From JBPOFM01 sp051252455 (GTDB lineage Bacteria; Bacteroidota; Bacteroidia; Flavobacteriales; Flavobacteriaceae), in assembly GCA_051252455.1 (NCBI GenBank), contig JBPOFM010000004.1, forward strand, positions 62,001 through 126,000: a DNA stretch of 64,000 nt, written 5' to 3'. The notes below the pieces were generated by a model. The model did not search any database, was not told the origin of the DNA, and saw nothing but the letters and a program-made list of their open reading frames with translations. The position numbers and the translations under genes were made by a program. Positions within the stretch are counted from its first letter, which is position 1. Each line of letters opens with the position of its first letter. Shown one piece after another: positions 55,436 through 63,629 of this stretch.

Positions 55436-55464
55436 TGTCACAATTATTTACTATATTTGTGACA
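55436..55464. promoter_or_regulatory. Probable abiE operator and promoter
   Basis: Half-sites TGTCACAATTAT (55436-55447) and ATATTTGTGACA (55453-55464) form an 11/12 inverted repeat overlapping a -7 box TATATTTG at 55452-55459. AbiEi-type antitoxins repress their own operon by binding inverted repeats, so this is the likely operator. The spacing to the upstream TTG (55435-55437) is 14, short of the ideal 19. Confidence 0.7.
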
Positions 55465-55480
55465 GACTTAATATTAAAAA

Positions 55481-56083
55481 ATGGCTCTATCTATTGAAAA
55501 ACAAGTAAAAAAGGCTATTACTAATTATAAAACGGGGAAAATTTTTTTCCCGTCTGATTTTTCAAAAATCGGTTCTTCTACTGCCGTAAGACAAGCCTTA
55601 AATAGATTAGAAGATGATAAATTCCTTTTGCGATTAGCTCATGGAATTTATTTATATCCTAAAAAGCATCCTACTTTTGGTATTTTATATCCAACTATTG
55701 AGGAAATTGCTATTGCAATTGCGAAAAGAGATAAAGCTAGAATAATCCCTACAGGTATTCAAGCTCTTAATAAACTAGGATTATCTACACAAGTTCCAAT
55801 GAACATCGTATATCTAACTGATGGTTCTTCAAGATCAATAAAAATTAATAATGGTAGTATAAAATTCAAAAAAGCTTCCCCAAAACTACTTTCAGTAAAA
55901 AGTGACAAAATCATACTAATCATTCAAGCCCTAAAAGAATTAGGGCAAGAAAATATAAGTTCAAAAATTAAAGGAAAAATAGAACAGTTATTATTTACTG
56001 TTGATAAAGAGCTAGTAAGACACGATGTTAAACTGGCACCACAATGGATTGCAAAAATATTTAAGGAATTGATTAAATTATAA
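55481..56083 (+). CDS. AbiEi-like antitoxin (DUF6088)
   Basis: 200 residues. N-terminal winged helix (SSTAVRQALNRLEDDKFLLRLAHGIYLYPKKHP, about 30-65) and a C-terminal domain (TIEEIAIAIAKRDKARIIPTGIQALNKLGLSTQVPMNIVYLTDG), as in the AbiEi/DUF6088 antitoxins of type IV toxin-antitoxin systems. It probably binds the operator just upstream. The toxin gene follows after 3 bases. Local sequence is visibly more AT-rich than the neighbours, suggesting transfer. Confidence 0.85.
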   Translation: MALSIEKQVKKAITNYKTGKIFFPSDFSKIGSSTAVRQALNRLEDDKFLLRLAHGIYLYPKKHPTFGILYPTIEEIAIAIAKRDKARIIPTGIQALNKLGLSTQVPMNIVYLTDGSSRSIKINNGSIKFKKASPKLLSVKSDKIILIIQALKELGQENISSKIKGKIEQLLFTVDKELVRHDVKLAPQWIAKIFKELIKL

Positions 56084-56086
56084 GTT

Positions 56087-57085
56087 ATGGAAGAATGGTT
56101 TAAACTATCCGAAGAAGATAGAAGAATTGCTATAAACCAAGTAAGCTCAAAAACTGGATTACTGCCTGTCGCTGTAGAAAAAGATTTATGGGTTATGATA
56201 GCACTACAAGCCATATTCTCAACAGAAATAGCCAAACATCTAGTTTTCAAAGGAGGAACTTCCTTAAGTAAAGCTTGGGGAATAATAGAACGATTTTCGG
56301 AAGATATTGATTTAGCAATAGATAGATCTTTTTTTGATTTTAAAGGCGATTTGACTCGAAGCCAAGTCAAAAACTTAAGAAAAGCTTCTTGTAAATATGT
56401 CGACGAAAAGTTTCCCGAAATCCTTAAAAAAGCTCTTTTAGATAACGGAGTAAGTGAGTTCAAATTAAGTGTGACAGAATTTGAAGAATCTGACACAGAC
56501 CCATTAGCTTTAGAGTTAAGGTATAATTCATTAGTAGAAAAACAGGACTATCTTCAACCGAGAATCTTGATTGAAATTAGTTCTCGATCACTAATTGAGC
56601 CATATGAAAATAAAGAATTGTCATCCGTAATAAGTGAAATTTATCCAGATCAAAAATTTATTGACAAACCTGTAATTATACCTACTGTTACGCCGACCAG
56701 AACTTTGATTGAAAAAATGTTTTTATTACATGAAGAATTTCAAAAACCAAAAAATAGAAAAATAAGAAGTGAGCGAATGACAAGACACTTGTATGACATT
56801 TCTAGACTTATGGAAACTGAATATCTGGAAAAAGCTATAGAAGACAAAGAATTGTACGATACAATTATAGCTCATCGAAATAAACTAACTAAAGTTTCTT
56901 GGGTAGATTATGATACACATAAGTATAAAACATTAAATTTCATTCCACCAGCTGAAGTTATTGATGAATATGAAAAGGACTATTTGGCTATGAAAGAAAG
57001 TATGTTTTACGGAAAAACGGAGTCGTTTGAGAATCTTATTAAAAAATTAAAAGAATTGAACGATAGAATTAATAATATTAAGTAA
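56087..57085 (+). CDS. AbiEii/AbiGii family nucleotidyltransferase toxin
   Basis: 332 residues. Nucleotidyltransferase motif FKGGTSLSKAWGIIERFSEDIDLAID (about 63-85): GGTSLSK with SEDIDL supplies the metal-binding aspartates. Later motifs LRYNS, RILIEISSRS and RTLIEKMFLLHEEFQ also fit AbiEii. AbiEii toxins are thought to modify tRNA or other targets in phage-infected cells and cause abortive infection. Intact, so the system could be active. The closing UAA at 57083-57085 is followed by the attC-like repeat. Confidence 0.87.
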   Translation: MEEWFKLSEEDRRIAINQVSSKTGLLPVAVEKDLWVMIALQAIFSTEIAKHLVFKGGTSLSKAWGIIERFSEDIDLAIDRSFFDFKGDLTRSQVKNLRKASCKYVDEKFPEILKKALLDNGVSEFKLSVTEFEESDTDPLALELRYNSLVEKQDYLQPRILIEISSRSLIEPYENKELSSVISEIYPDQKFIDKPVIIPTVTPTRTLIEKMFLLHEEFQKPKNRKIRSERMTRHLYDISRLMETEYLEKAIEDKELYDTIIAHRNKLTKVSWVDYDTHKYKTLNFIPPAEVIDEYEKDYLAMKESMFYGKTESFENLIKKLKELNDRINNIK

Positions 57086-57093
57086 AACTATCT

Positions 57094-57221
57094 CTAACAA
57101 CGTGTATAAATAATTGCTTGGTTTTAGACAATTTACGAAAGTACTCGCGGCTTTTCTATTCAGTAATTATTTGCTAAATTAGGTACTTAAACACGCAACC
57201 AATCATACAAAACGTTGTAAG
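57094..57221. repeat. attC-like imperfect palindrome after the toxin gene
   Basis: Outer arms TAACAACGTGTAT (57095-57107) and ATACAAAACGTTGTAAG (57205-57221) are inverted around about 97 bases of imperfectly pairing sequence. The length and location behind a single gene pair resemble an integron attC recombination site, but the core triplets do not match the classical RYYYAAC/GTTRRRY exactly. No integrase in the window. Confidence 0.4.
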
Positions 57222-57266
57222 CCATTTTGACCCGTCCTGAAAAAACCCTCAAAACATCTCCAAAAA

Positions 57267-57303
57267 TCAAATCCTATCCGCCTGTTGGTGGATAGGATTT
57301 TGA
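57267..57303. terminator. Hairpin after the attC-like element
   Basis: Stem AAATCCTATCC (57269-57279) with GGATAGGATTT (57290-57300), plus a G-T and two C-G pairs, loop TGTT; 14 paired positions. Probably a terminator for the AbiE transcript or for mazG on the other strand. Confidence 0.6.
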
Positions 57304-57324
57304 CCCCTAACTAAACTAAATTTT

Positions 57325-57397
57325 TAATCTTAACTATTACCGCTTAAAATAAAATTAAGATTACCTACTTATGATTATGAAACTAAAGTTAGTTTCA
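57325..57397. other. Two short palindromes in the 367-base gap
   Basis: TAATCTTAA (57325-57333) with TTAAGATTA (57355-57363), and TGAAACTAA (57378-57386) with TTAGTTTCA (57389-57397). No gene is seen in 57086-57452. The second palindrome could be an operator or an insertion boundary. Confidence 0.4.
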
Positions 57398-57452
57398 ATA
57401 TATCATATATACGGTTCGCCCAACAGTTTTGGATTACCACAAGGAAAAAAAA

Positions 57453-58229
57453 TTACACTTTTTTTGCTTCCTCCCAAAAAATATCCATTTCTGCCAAGGT
57501 CATATCCGACAATTTCTTATTGATTTCCGAAGCTTTAGCCTCTAGATATTGGAATCTTTTTATGAATTTTTTATTGGTGCGTTCCAAAGCATTTTCTGGA
57601 TTTATTTTTAAAAATCGCGCATAGTTGATTAAAGAAAATAACACGTCACCAAATTCACTTTCCATTTTATCTCTATTGCCAGCATCCGATTCTGCTTTAA
57701 ACTCCTGTAACTCCTCCACTACTTTTTCCCAAACTTGATGTGGTTCTTCCCAGTCAAAACCGACACCAGCCACTTTATCTTGAATACGATTGGCCTTTAC
57801 CATCGCTGGCAAACTCCTTGGAACTCCTTGTAAAACGCTTGTCTTCCCTTTTTCCTTGAGCTTTATTTGTTCCCAATTACGTTTGACATCTTCTTCATTT
57901 TCTACTTTGACATCACCATAAATATGTGGGTGACGCTCAATCAATTTATCCGAAATACCATTACAGACATCAGCAATATCGAAATCTTTGGTCTCACTCC
58001 CAATTCTAGCATAAAATACAATATGCAATAATAAATCGCCCAATTCCTTTCTGACTTCGTCCAAATCGTTGTCCAATATGGCATCTCCTAGCTCGTATAC
58101 TTCTTCAATGGTCAAATGTCGAAGAGATTCCATGGTTTGTTTCCTGTCCCATGGACATTGCTCGCGCAATTCATCCATAATGATGAGCAATCGTTCAAAT
58201 GCTTTTAAGTGTTGGGTTTTATCTGTCAT
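57453..58229 (-). CDS. mazG: Nucleoside triphosphate pyrophosphohydrolase
   Basis: 258 residues with two MazG domains. Active-site helices EVRKELGDLLLHIVFYARIG (about 59-78) and MESEFGDVLFSLINYARFL (about 189-207) keep the ExxE/ExxD metal motifs. It removes pyrophosphate from (mis)incorporation-prone NTPs and can lower (p)ppGpp-dependent stress. Starts at ATG 58229; upstream 58230-58504 holds a repeat and a hairpin. Convergent with the AbiE module. Confidence 0.93.
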   Translation of the reverse strand: MTDKTQHLKAFERLLIIMDELREQCPWDRKQTMESLRHLTIEEVYELGDAILDNDLDEVRKELGDLLLHIVFYARIGSETKDFDIADVCNGISDKLIERHPHIYGDVKVENEEDVKRNWEQIKLKEKGKTSVLQGVPRSLPAMVKANRIQDKVAGVGFDWEEPHQVWEKVVEELQEFKAESDAGNRDKMESEFGDVLFSLINYARFLKINPENALERTNKKFIKRFQYLEAKASEINKKLSDMTLAEMDIFWEEAKKV

Positions 58230-58338
58230 AATCTCGATTTATACTTCAAAAATACGATTATTGTAAATGTTCATATATAGTTATCTTGAAGTTTCTGTGA
58301 ACATTATATGATCTTGATTTTTAACTTAAAATCAAAAT

Positions 58339-58406
58339 GTCAGTTCGAGTGTTTTGAATCAAGGATTACAAACACTTGATTCAAAATGCATCGAGAACCA
58401 ATTGAC
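58339..58406. repeat. Palindromic intergenic repeat (REP-like), copy 2
   Basis: Inner stem TTTTGAATCAAG (58352-58363) with CTTGATTCAAAA (58375-58386), loop 11; outer GTTC...GAAC pairs and GTCA (58339-58342)/TGAC (58403-58406). Starts GTTCGAGTGTT and ends AAATGCATCGA, as in the copy at 30876-30968. Confidence 0.75.
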
Positions 58407-58429
58407 TATGTGTTGAAAGTTATTGATAC

Positions 58430-58467
58430 ATTTTAGGCTCTATTTTCGTAAAAACAGAGCCTAAAAT
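58430..58467 (-). terminator. Hairpin downstream of DUF5606
   Basis: ATTTTAGGCTCT (58430-58441) with AGAGCCTAAAAT (58456-58467), perfect 12-bp stem with further TTTT/AAAA pairs inside. Only a weak T-run follows on the minus strand, so termination is likely but not certain. Confidence 0.65.
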
Positions 58468-58504
58468 ATTCGAACCGATACATTTTTTAATTTATTCTGG
58501 AAAT

Positions 58505-58936
58505 TTATTCCTCTTCAGAAGCAGCTTTCACTTCTTCTTTTTTCTCATCCAATGCACTCAACATATCATGCTTCTGAAGCAAATTATACCATTGGACTAT
58601 TTTTTTGATATCGCTTGGATAGACACGATCTTCATCATAATCTGGAAGTACTTCAAAGAAATACTCTTCTAGTACATTTTTATCATCTTTATGACTGATT
58701 GAAGTTTCTTTTCCATCTTCCTTTGTTCGGATTTTTTTGAAAACCTCACGCAATGGCAACTCTTCCTGCAATGTATAGACAGCTATCTCGCTCAAAATAC
58801 TGACGTTGCTGTGTGCATTGACAGTGATTCGTTTGTTATCTAATAACGATTCGGCAACAAATCCGTTTCGTGTTGGTGTTACAACTTTATAAAGGCCTGG
58901 TTTTCCAGAAATGGAAAGAATTTTATCTAAACTCAT
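58505..58936 (-). CDS. DUF5606 protein
   Basis: 143 residues. The N-terminal part SLDKILSISGKPGLYKVVTPTRNGFVAESLLDNKRITV and the central EIAVYTLQEELPLREVFKKI match DUF5606, a conserved small family in Bacteroidota. C-terminal DIKKIVQWYNLLQKHDML is followed by an acidic, Lys/Glu-rich tail. Predicted nucleic-acid-binding fold is a guess. Gene order DUF5606-def-ruvX is commonly conserved. Function unknown. Confidence 0.85.
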   Translation of the reverse strand: MSLDKILSISGKPGLYKVVTPTRNGFVAESLLDNKRITVNAHSNVSILSEIAVYTLQEELPLREVFKKIRTKEDGKETSISHKDDKNVLEEYFFEVLPDYDEDRVYPSDIKKIVQWYNLLQKHDMLSALDEKKEEVKAASEEE

Positions 58937-58994
58937 AAATTTTTATTTTTTCAAGTGAACAAATATAAAAGTTTGCTCTATTTGAACTTAATTT

Positions 58995-59585
58995 TTAACG
59001 TTTCTTTTTCATATCAGGAAAACGCATTCTGTACTCTACGTCAATTTTTCCTTTTGAAATATTTCCTAAACGTCCTTTGATCAAACGTTTTTTTAATGCA
59101 GATAATTTATCGGTGAACAACACACCTTCGATGTGGTCGTATTCATGCTGAATAACACGTGCAATCAATCCATCGAACTTTTCAGTTTTTGTAATGAAGT
59201 TTTCGTCTTGATATTGAATGGTGATTTCTGGTTTTCTAAAAACATCTTCCCTTACATCTGGAATACTCAGACAGCCTTCATTAAATGCCCATTCATCACC
59301 TGCTTCTTCAAGAATTTGGGCATTAATAAACGTACGCTTAAAATTTTTGAGTTCGTCCTGCTCCTCTTTTGTAAAATCATCATCTTCAGAAAAAGGGCTT
59401 GTGTCTACCAAAAACAGTCGAATTGCAAGACCAATTTGTGGTGCCGCCAAACCAACTCCAAACGCACCATACATGGTTTCGTACATGTTTGAAATCAGCT
59501 CATCTAGTTTTGGATACTCTTTAGAAATATCTTCAGCTTTCTTTCTTAAAACGGCATCACCATAGGCGACAATCGGTAAAATCAT
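58995..59585 (-). CDS. def: Peptide deformylase
   Basis: 196 residues. Removes the formyl group from new N-termini. Three motifs: GVGLAAPQIG (43-52), EGCLSIP (103-109, Cys105) and QHEYDH (146-151; His147, Glu148, His151), the metal site. An insert EDDDFTKEEQDELKNF (about 67-82) is also seen in related enzymes. Essential. Sits between ruvX and DUF5606 on the minus strand. Confidence 0.96.
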   Translation of the reverse strand: MILPIVAYGDAVLRKKAEDISKEYPKLDELISNMYETMYGAFGVGLAAPQIGLAIRLFLVDTSPFSEDDDFTKEEQDELKNFKRTFINAQILEEAGDEWAFNEGCLSIPDVREDVFRKPEITIQYQDENFITKTEKFDGLIARVIQHEYDHIEGVLFTDKLSALKKRLIKGRLGNISKGKIDVEYRMRFPDMKKKR

Positions 59586-59660
59586 AGATTCTTAATTTTA
59601 ATGTGCAAAAGTACAAATTTGATTAGGAATTTAGTTTATTCACTTTAAAATCTTGCGAAA

Positions 59661-60074
59661 CTATTGATGTGAAGACATGTAGCTCTGAAGGATGATGGTT
59701 GCACTGATTTCGTCCACTAGAGCCTTGTTTCGTCGTTGACCTTTTGAAAGGCCACTATCAATCATGGTTTGAAAAGCCATTTTTGAGGTAAACCGTTCAT
59801 CTACCCTTTTGATGGGAATTTTTGGAAACGATTTAGTAAGTTTATCTATAAACGGAAGAATAGCCGCTTCACTTTCGGAAACTTCATTATTCATTTGTTT
59901 AGGTGCTCCTATAATGAATAGTTCAACATTTTCTTCGGTGGTGTATTTTTTTAAGAATGACAATAAATTTTTCGTTTCTACAGTCGTTAGCCCAGAAGCG
60001 ATTATCTGAAGTTCATCAGTAATTGCAATGCCTGTGCGTTTAGTTCCATAATCAATTGCTAAAAGTCTTGCCAT
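59661..60074 (-). CDS. ruvX: Putative pre-16S rRNA nuclease / Holliday junction resolvase-like YqgF
   Basis: 137 residues, normal length. RNase H-like fold: AIDYGTKRTGIAITDE (Asp8), VELFIIGAPKQMNNEVSE, KRVDERFTSKMA and VDEISATIILQSYM with a second acidic ligand. YqgF is needed for 16S rRNA 5'-end maturation and resembles Holliday junction resolvases. Divergent from dapD. Confidence 0.93.
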   Translation of the reverse strand: MARLLAIDYGTKRTGIAITDELQIIASGLTTVETKNLLSFLKKYTTEENVELFIIGAPKQMNNEVSESEAAILPFIDKLTKSFPKIPIKRVDERFTSKMAFQTMIDSGLSKGQRRNKALVDEISATIILQSYMSSHQ

Positions 60075-60176
60075 AATTGCAAAGTTAGAACTTATATAAA
60101 ACCTACCATATTTTTTATGCTTGAATTTAATAAAACCAATTATAGACTTATCTTTGTGGAAACTGAAAATTCACAC

Positions 60177-61001
60177 ATGAAACAACTCATCCAAAATATA
60201 GAAAACGCTTGGGAAGACCGTTCCCTTTTAACCAATGATGTCACTATTGAAAGCATTCGAAATGTCATCGATTTATTGGATGCTGGGACACTTCGAGTTG
60301 CAGAACCAAATCCAGATGTCACGGGAGGATGGCAAGTGAACGAATGGGTCAAAAAAGCGGTGGTCATGTATTTTCCGATTCAAAAAATGGAAACCCTGGA
60401 AGCTGGAATATTTGAATATCATGATAAAATTCCTTTAAAAAGGGATTATGCAAACAAAGGAATTCGTGTCGTACCAAATGCAGTAGCTCGTCATGGAGCT
60501 TATATTTCCAGTGGCGTGATTTTGATGCCCAGTTATGTGAATATTGGTGCCTATGTGGATGAAGGAACTATGGTGGACACATGGGCAACTGTTGGAAGTT
60601 GTGCACAGATTGGTAAAAATGTGCATTTGTCTGGTGGTGTTGGTATTGGTGGCGTTTTGGAACCACTACAAGCTGCTCCGGTAATTATTGAAGATGGTGC
60701 ATTTATTGGGTCACGTTGTATTGTTGTGGAAGGCGTTCGAGTTGAAAAAGAAGCCGTATTAGGTGCGAATGTCGTTCTAACCATGAGCACCAAAATTATT
60801 GATGTGACTGGAGATGAACCCGTTGAAACAAAAGGTATTGTTCCTGCACGTTCTGTCGTGATTCCTGGGAGTTATACTAAAAAATTTCCTGCTGGCGAAT
60901 ATCAAGTGCCCTGTGCTTTAATCATAGGGAAACGAAAAGAAAGTACAAACAAAAAAACATCTCTCAATGATGCGTTGAGGGAGTATAATGTGGCTGTGTA
61001 A
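60177..61001 (+). CDS. dapD: 2,3,4,5-tetrahydropyridine-2,6-dicarboxylate N-succinyltransferase
   Basis: 274 residues. Succinyl-CoA-dependent step of lysine and diaminopimelate synthesis. Left-handed beta-helix hexapeptide repeats with GAYISSGVILMPSYVNIGAYVDEGTMVDTWATVGSCAQIG and HLSGGVGIGGVLEPLQAAP, family landmarks. The ATG at 60177 is chosen for family fit; the frame is open from 60117. A TATCTTTG box at 60149-60156 is a likely -7 element, but the TTG at 60121-60123 is 25 bases away. Confidence 0.95.
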   Translation: MKQLIQNIENAWEDRSLLTNDVTIESIRNVIDLLDAGTLRVAEPNPDVTGGWQVNEWVKKAVVMYFPIQKMETLEAGIFEYHDKIPLKRDYANKGIRVVPNAVARHGAYISSGVILMPSYVNIGAYVDEGTMVDTWATVGSCAQIGKNVHLSGGVGIGGVLEPLQAAPVIIEDGAFIGSRCIVVEGVRVEKEAVLGANVVLTMSTKIIDVTGDEPVETKGIVPARSVVIPGSYTKKFPAGEYQVPCALIIGKRKESTNKKTSLNDALREYNVAV

Positions 61002-61052
61002 TTTAATGTGCGTTACATTATTAACTAAAGACTGAAAACTGAAGCCTCACAA

Positions 61053-61826
61053 TCAAACCTTCAACTTTCGCCCGGCTCTACGAATTTTCTTTCTATCAAT
61101 TTTGCGTTGAAAATTACGACTATACTTTAGCATTAAATCATGTGTTTCGTCATAACTTTTTTGATACAATTTGGCATAGCTTTCTGCCATGATTTTGATC
61201 ATCGTTTTAGACAACCATAAACGACGAAAATTATGCATTCGTTTATCAAAATCCATAGTTTCAAACACCATTCTATTCAAATCGATCAGATAAAAATCGT
61301 ATTGTGCATTATCTTTTTTTACGACAAGCGTATTTCCAGGTGAATGGTCATAAAAATTGACATTATTTTCATGTAATTTAAAAGTGAACTCCGTAAACTG
61401 TTGTAAAATATGGACTCGATCAGGAAATTTTGGCTGATGTATCAACACCCTAAAATCGAAATCGTAATCGATATGTTGACTAACATAATAACTGTTCTGA
61501 AGTCCAGAAGCTGAAAATTCTTCTATATAAGCAATTGGAAAAGGTGTTAATATATCTGCATCCAGCAATTTTGAAGCATACTCAAACGAACGTTTAGATT
61601 TCGATTTTCTTATATATTTATAGATAATTGAATTGAAAGCATTCGGCTTTTTGAAGGACTTGATATTCACTTTCTCACCATCAAGATTAAAACTTTTGAT
61701 CACGTTGCGTTCGCCATCCATGACCGTCTGTCCTTTCTCTCTAAATTGGGAAATAAAACCCAAAATCTGTGATTTTTTAGTCTCGTATCTTGGATGAAAA
61801 TGTACAACCTGTTTTGTTTCGCTCAT
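61053..61826 (-). CDS. Kdo/LPS kinase-like (InaA-family) protein
   Basis: 257 residues. Protein-kinase-like fold. Catalytic loop YDHSPGNTLV (Asp160, His161, Asn165) and metal-binding LIDLNRMVF (Asp182) are intact. Similar to lipopolysaccharide core kinases (Kdo kinase KdkA/InaA-type). The GT9 transferase, methyltransferase and GT2 enzyme that follow give an LPS-core context, so it probably phosphorylates a core sugar. Divergent from the GT9 gene. Confidence 0.8.
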   Translation of the reverse strand: MSETKQVVHFHPRYETKKSQILGFISQFREKGQTVMDGERNVIKSFNLDGEKVNIKSFKKPNAFNSIIYKYIRKSKSKRSFEYASKLLDADILTPFPIAYIEEFSASGLQNSYYVSQHIDYDFDFRVLIHQPKFPDRVHILQQFTEFTFKLHENNVNFYDHSPGNTLVVKKDNAQYDFYLIDLNRMVFETMDFDKRMHNFRRLWLSKTMIKIMAESYAKLYQKSYDETHDLMLKYSRNFQRKIDRKKIRRAGRKLKV

Positions 61827-61984
61827 ATATTTTCAAATATATGTCAATTGATATTTTAATAAAAGTAGAAATTATAATACTTTGCAATGCTTAATAGGGT
61901 TTTTATTATTGTCACTCCAATGGAGTGATAAATAATTATTAATAAAAAACATTAAATGAGATTTCTGCATTTGCAGGAAGTGGA

Positions 61985-63049
61985 ATGAAAAAAATACTGA
62001 TCATACAGAATAAACGAATTGGTGATGTGCTTTTAGCATCATTAATTGCGACCAATATGAAACAAGTATATCCTGAATCTGTCATTGATTATATGGTGTA
62101 TGATTACACGATTGGTGTGATCGAAAACAATCCGAATATTCAAAATATTATAGAAATCAATGAGAAGGAATTGAAAAAAATTCCAAATCTTATCAAAATG
62201 GCTATTCAGATCAGAAAAGCCCAATATGACATCATTTTTGATCCTTATGCGAAGTTTCAAAGTCGATTGATTTCGCTTTTATCAAACGCGCCAATGCGAA
62301 TCAGTTATAAAAAGCGCGATAAAGATTTGATGTTGCCATTTTATACGCACACGGTTAATTTTTTAAAAGAAAAAAGCAGGACTTGTGGGAAAGCCATCGA
62401 AGACCGAGTCAATTTGACTACTTCCGTATTTGATATAAAAAACCCAAGCTACAAGCCAAAAATCTATCTTACAGAAGCCGAAAAAAATTACAGCAAATTA
62501 CAATGGTATGATAAACCTGTGATTATGTTTGGTGTTTTGGGAAGTACGCCGCAAAAATCAATGCCATATAGTTTTATCATCGAGCTTGTTGATTTCATTA
62601 CGGAAACATATGATGTCTATGTACTTTTTAACTATGCGCCACATCAAAAGGAGGATGCTTTAGAAATATATAGTTCTTGTAAAAACAAAGACAAAATCAT
62701 CATTGATATTTATGAAGACAGTATCAGAGGTTTTATTCAATTAATGAATAAATGCACTCTATTGGTCGGCAATGAAGGCGGGGTTGTACACATTTCAAAA
62801 GCTTTGGACAAACCGACTTTCACCATTTTTTCTCCTTATGTAATGAAGGAATCTTGGGCGAGTTTTGAGGATGGTGTGAAACACACATCGATACATCTGT
62901 TGGATGTGCATCCCGATTTATTTTCTGAAGACAGAGAGGTTCGACGAAAAATTGAAGCAGATCCTACTTTTATGTACAATCAGTTAACGCCAAACATCAT
63001 TATTCCAAAATTAGCTTCCTTTCTTAACCATTATTTAAATAAAAGATAG
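61985..63049 (+). CDS. GT9-family glycosyltransferase
   Basis: 354 residues. Heptosyltransferase-type GT-B fold: KKILIIQNKRIGDVLLASLIATNMKQVYPES (N-terminal), FGVLGSTPQKSMPYSFIIELVDFI, then LMNKCTLLVGNEGGVVHISKALDKPTFTIFSPY (nucleotide-sugar site). It adds a heptose or related sugar to the LPS core. One base before the methyltransferase gene, so co-transcribed. Confidence 0.9.
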   Translation: MKKILIIQNKRIGDVLLASLIATNMKQVYPESVIDYMVYDYTIGVIENNPNIQNIIEINEKELKKIPNLIKMAIQIRKAQYDIIFDPYAKFQSRLISLLSNAPMRISYKKRDKDLMLPFYTHTVNFLKEKSRTCGKAIEDRVNLTTSVFDIKNPSYKPKIYLTEAEKNYSKLQWYDKPVIMFGVLGSTPQKSMPYSFIIELVDFITETYDVYVLFNYAPHQKEDALEIYSSCKNKDKIIIDIYEDSIRGFIQLMNKCTLLVGNEGGVVHISKALDKPTFTIFSPYVMKESWASFEDGVKHTSIHLLDVHPDLFSEDREVRRKIEADPTFMYNQLTPNIIIPKLASFLNHYLNKR

Positions 63050-63050
63050 C

Positions 63051-63629
63051 ATGAATATCATCGATAAATTTCATAATTGGAGAAGAAAACTACGTTGGAA
63101 TAGACAATATAGGAACGGTCGCTGGGAAAAGTTAAAGGGAGACAAAGAAGTCATAAGATATCAACAGATTATTGATGACATTGAACAATTTGGCTCGGCC
63201 AATCCAAGTATTTTAGACTTGGGCTGCGGCGAAGGCATTTTATGTGATCGAATGAAAAACGAATCATACTCCTATTTTTTAGGAATGGATTTTTCGTCGG
63301 TTTCTATAAAAAACGCCAATGCCTTAAATCTAGGCAATGCAGATTTTATTTGTGCTAACGTGCATAATTTCCAACCTGAACAAACGTTTGATGTTATTAT
63401 TTTCAATGAAGTTTTTTATTACATTCACGATACCGAACGACAGAATGTGTTGAATAGAATGCTTGCTAGTTTGAATGAGAACGGCATCATAATCGTTTCC
63501 ATTTTTAGAGAAGGAGGTGGTTGTTGGAATTATTTTGAAAATTTGAAACAACTGTCCTTTAAGCAGGTAATGATTGATAAGACTGATAGCGACAAAACCT
63601 ATTGGAAAATAGGAACTTACAGCAAATAA
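63051..63629 (+). CDS. Class I SAM-dependent methyltransferase
   Basis: 192 residues. Rossmann motif ILDLGCGEG (54-62), then FLGMDFSSVSIKNANAL and FDVIIFNEVFYYI. Acts with the GT9 gene; likely methylates a sugar or small glycan intermediate, though no substrate motif is visible. N-terminal basic segment NWRRKLRWNRQYRNGRW. Confidence 0.85.
   Translation: MNIIDKFHNWRRKLRWNRQYRNGRWEKLKGDKEVIRYQQIIDDIEQFGSANPSILDLGCGEGILCDRMKNESYSYFLGMDFSSVSIKNANALNLGNADFICANVHNFQPEQTFDVIIFNEVFYYIHDTERQNVLNRMLASLNENGIIIVSIFREGGGCWNYFENLKQLSFKQVMIDKTDSDKTYWKIGTYSK

Noticed and set aside
57094..57221. Classical integron attC site
   Set aside because: The core triplets do not match exactly and no integrase gene is in the window, so I call it attC-like only.
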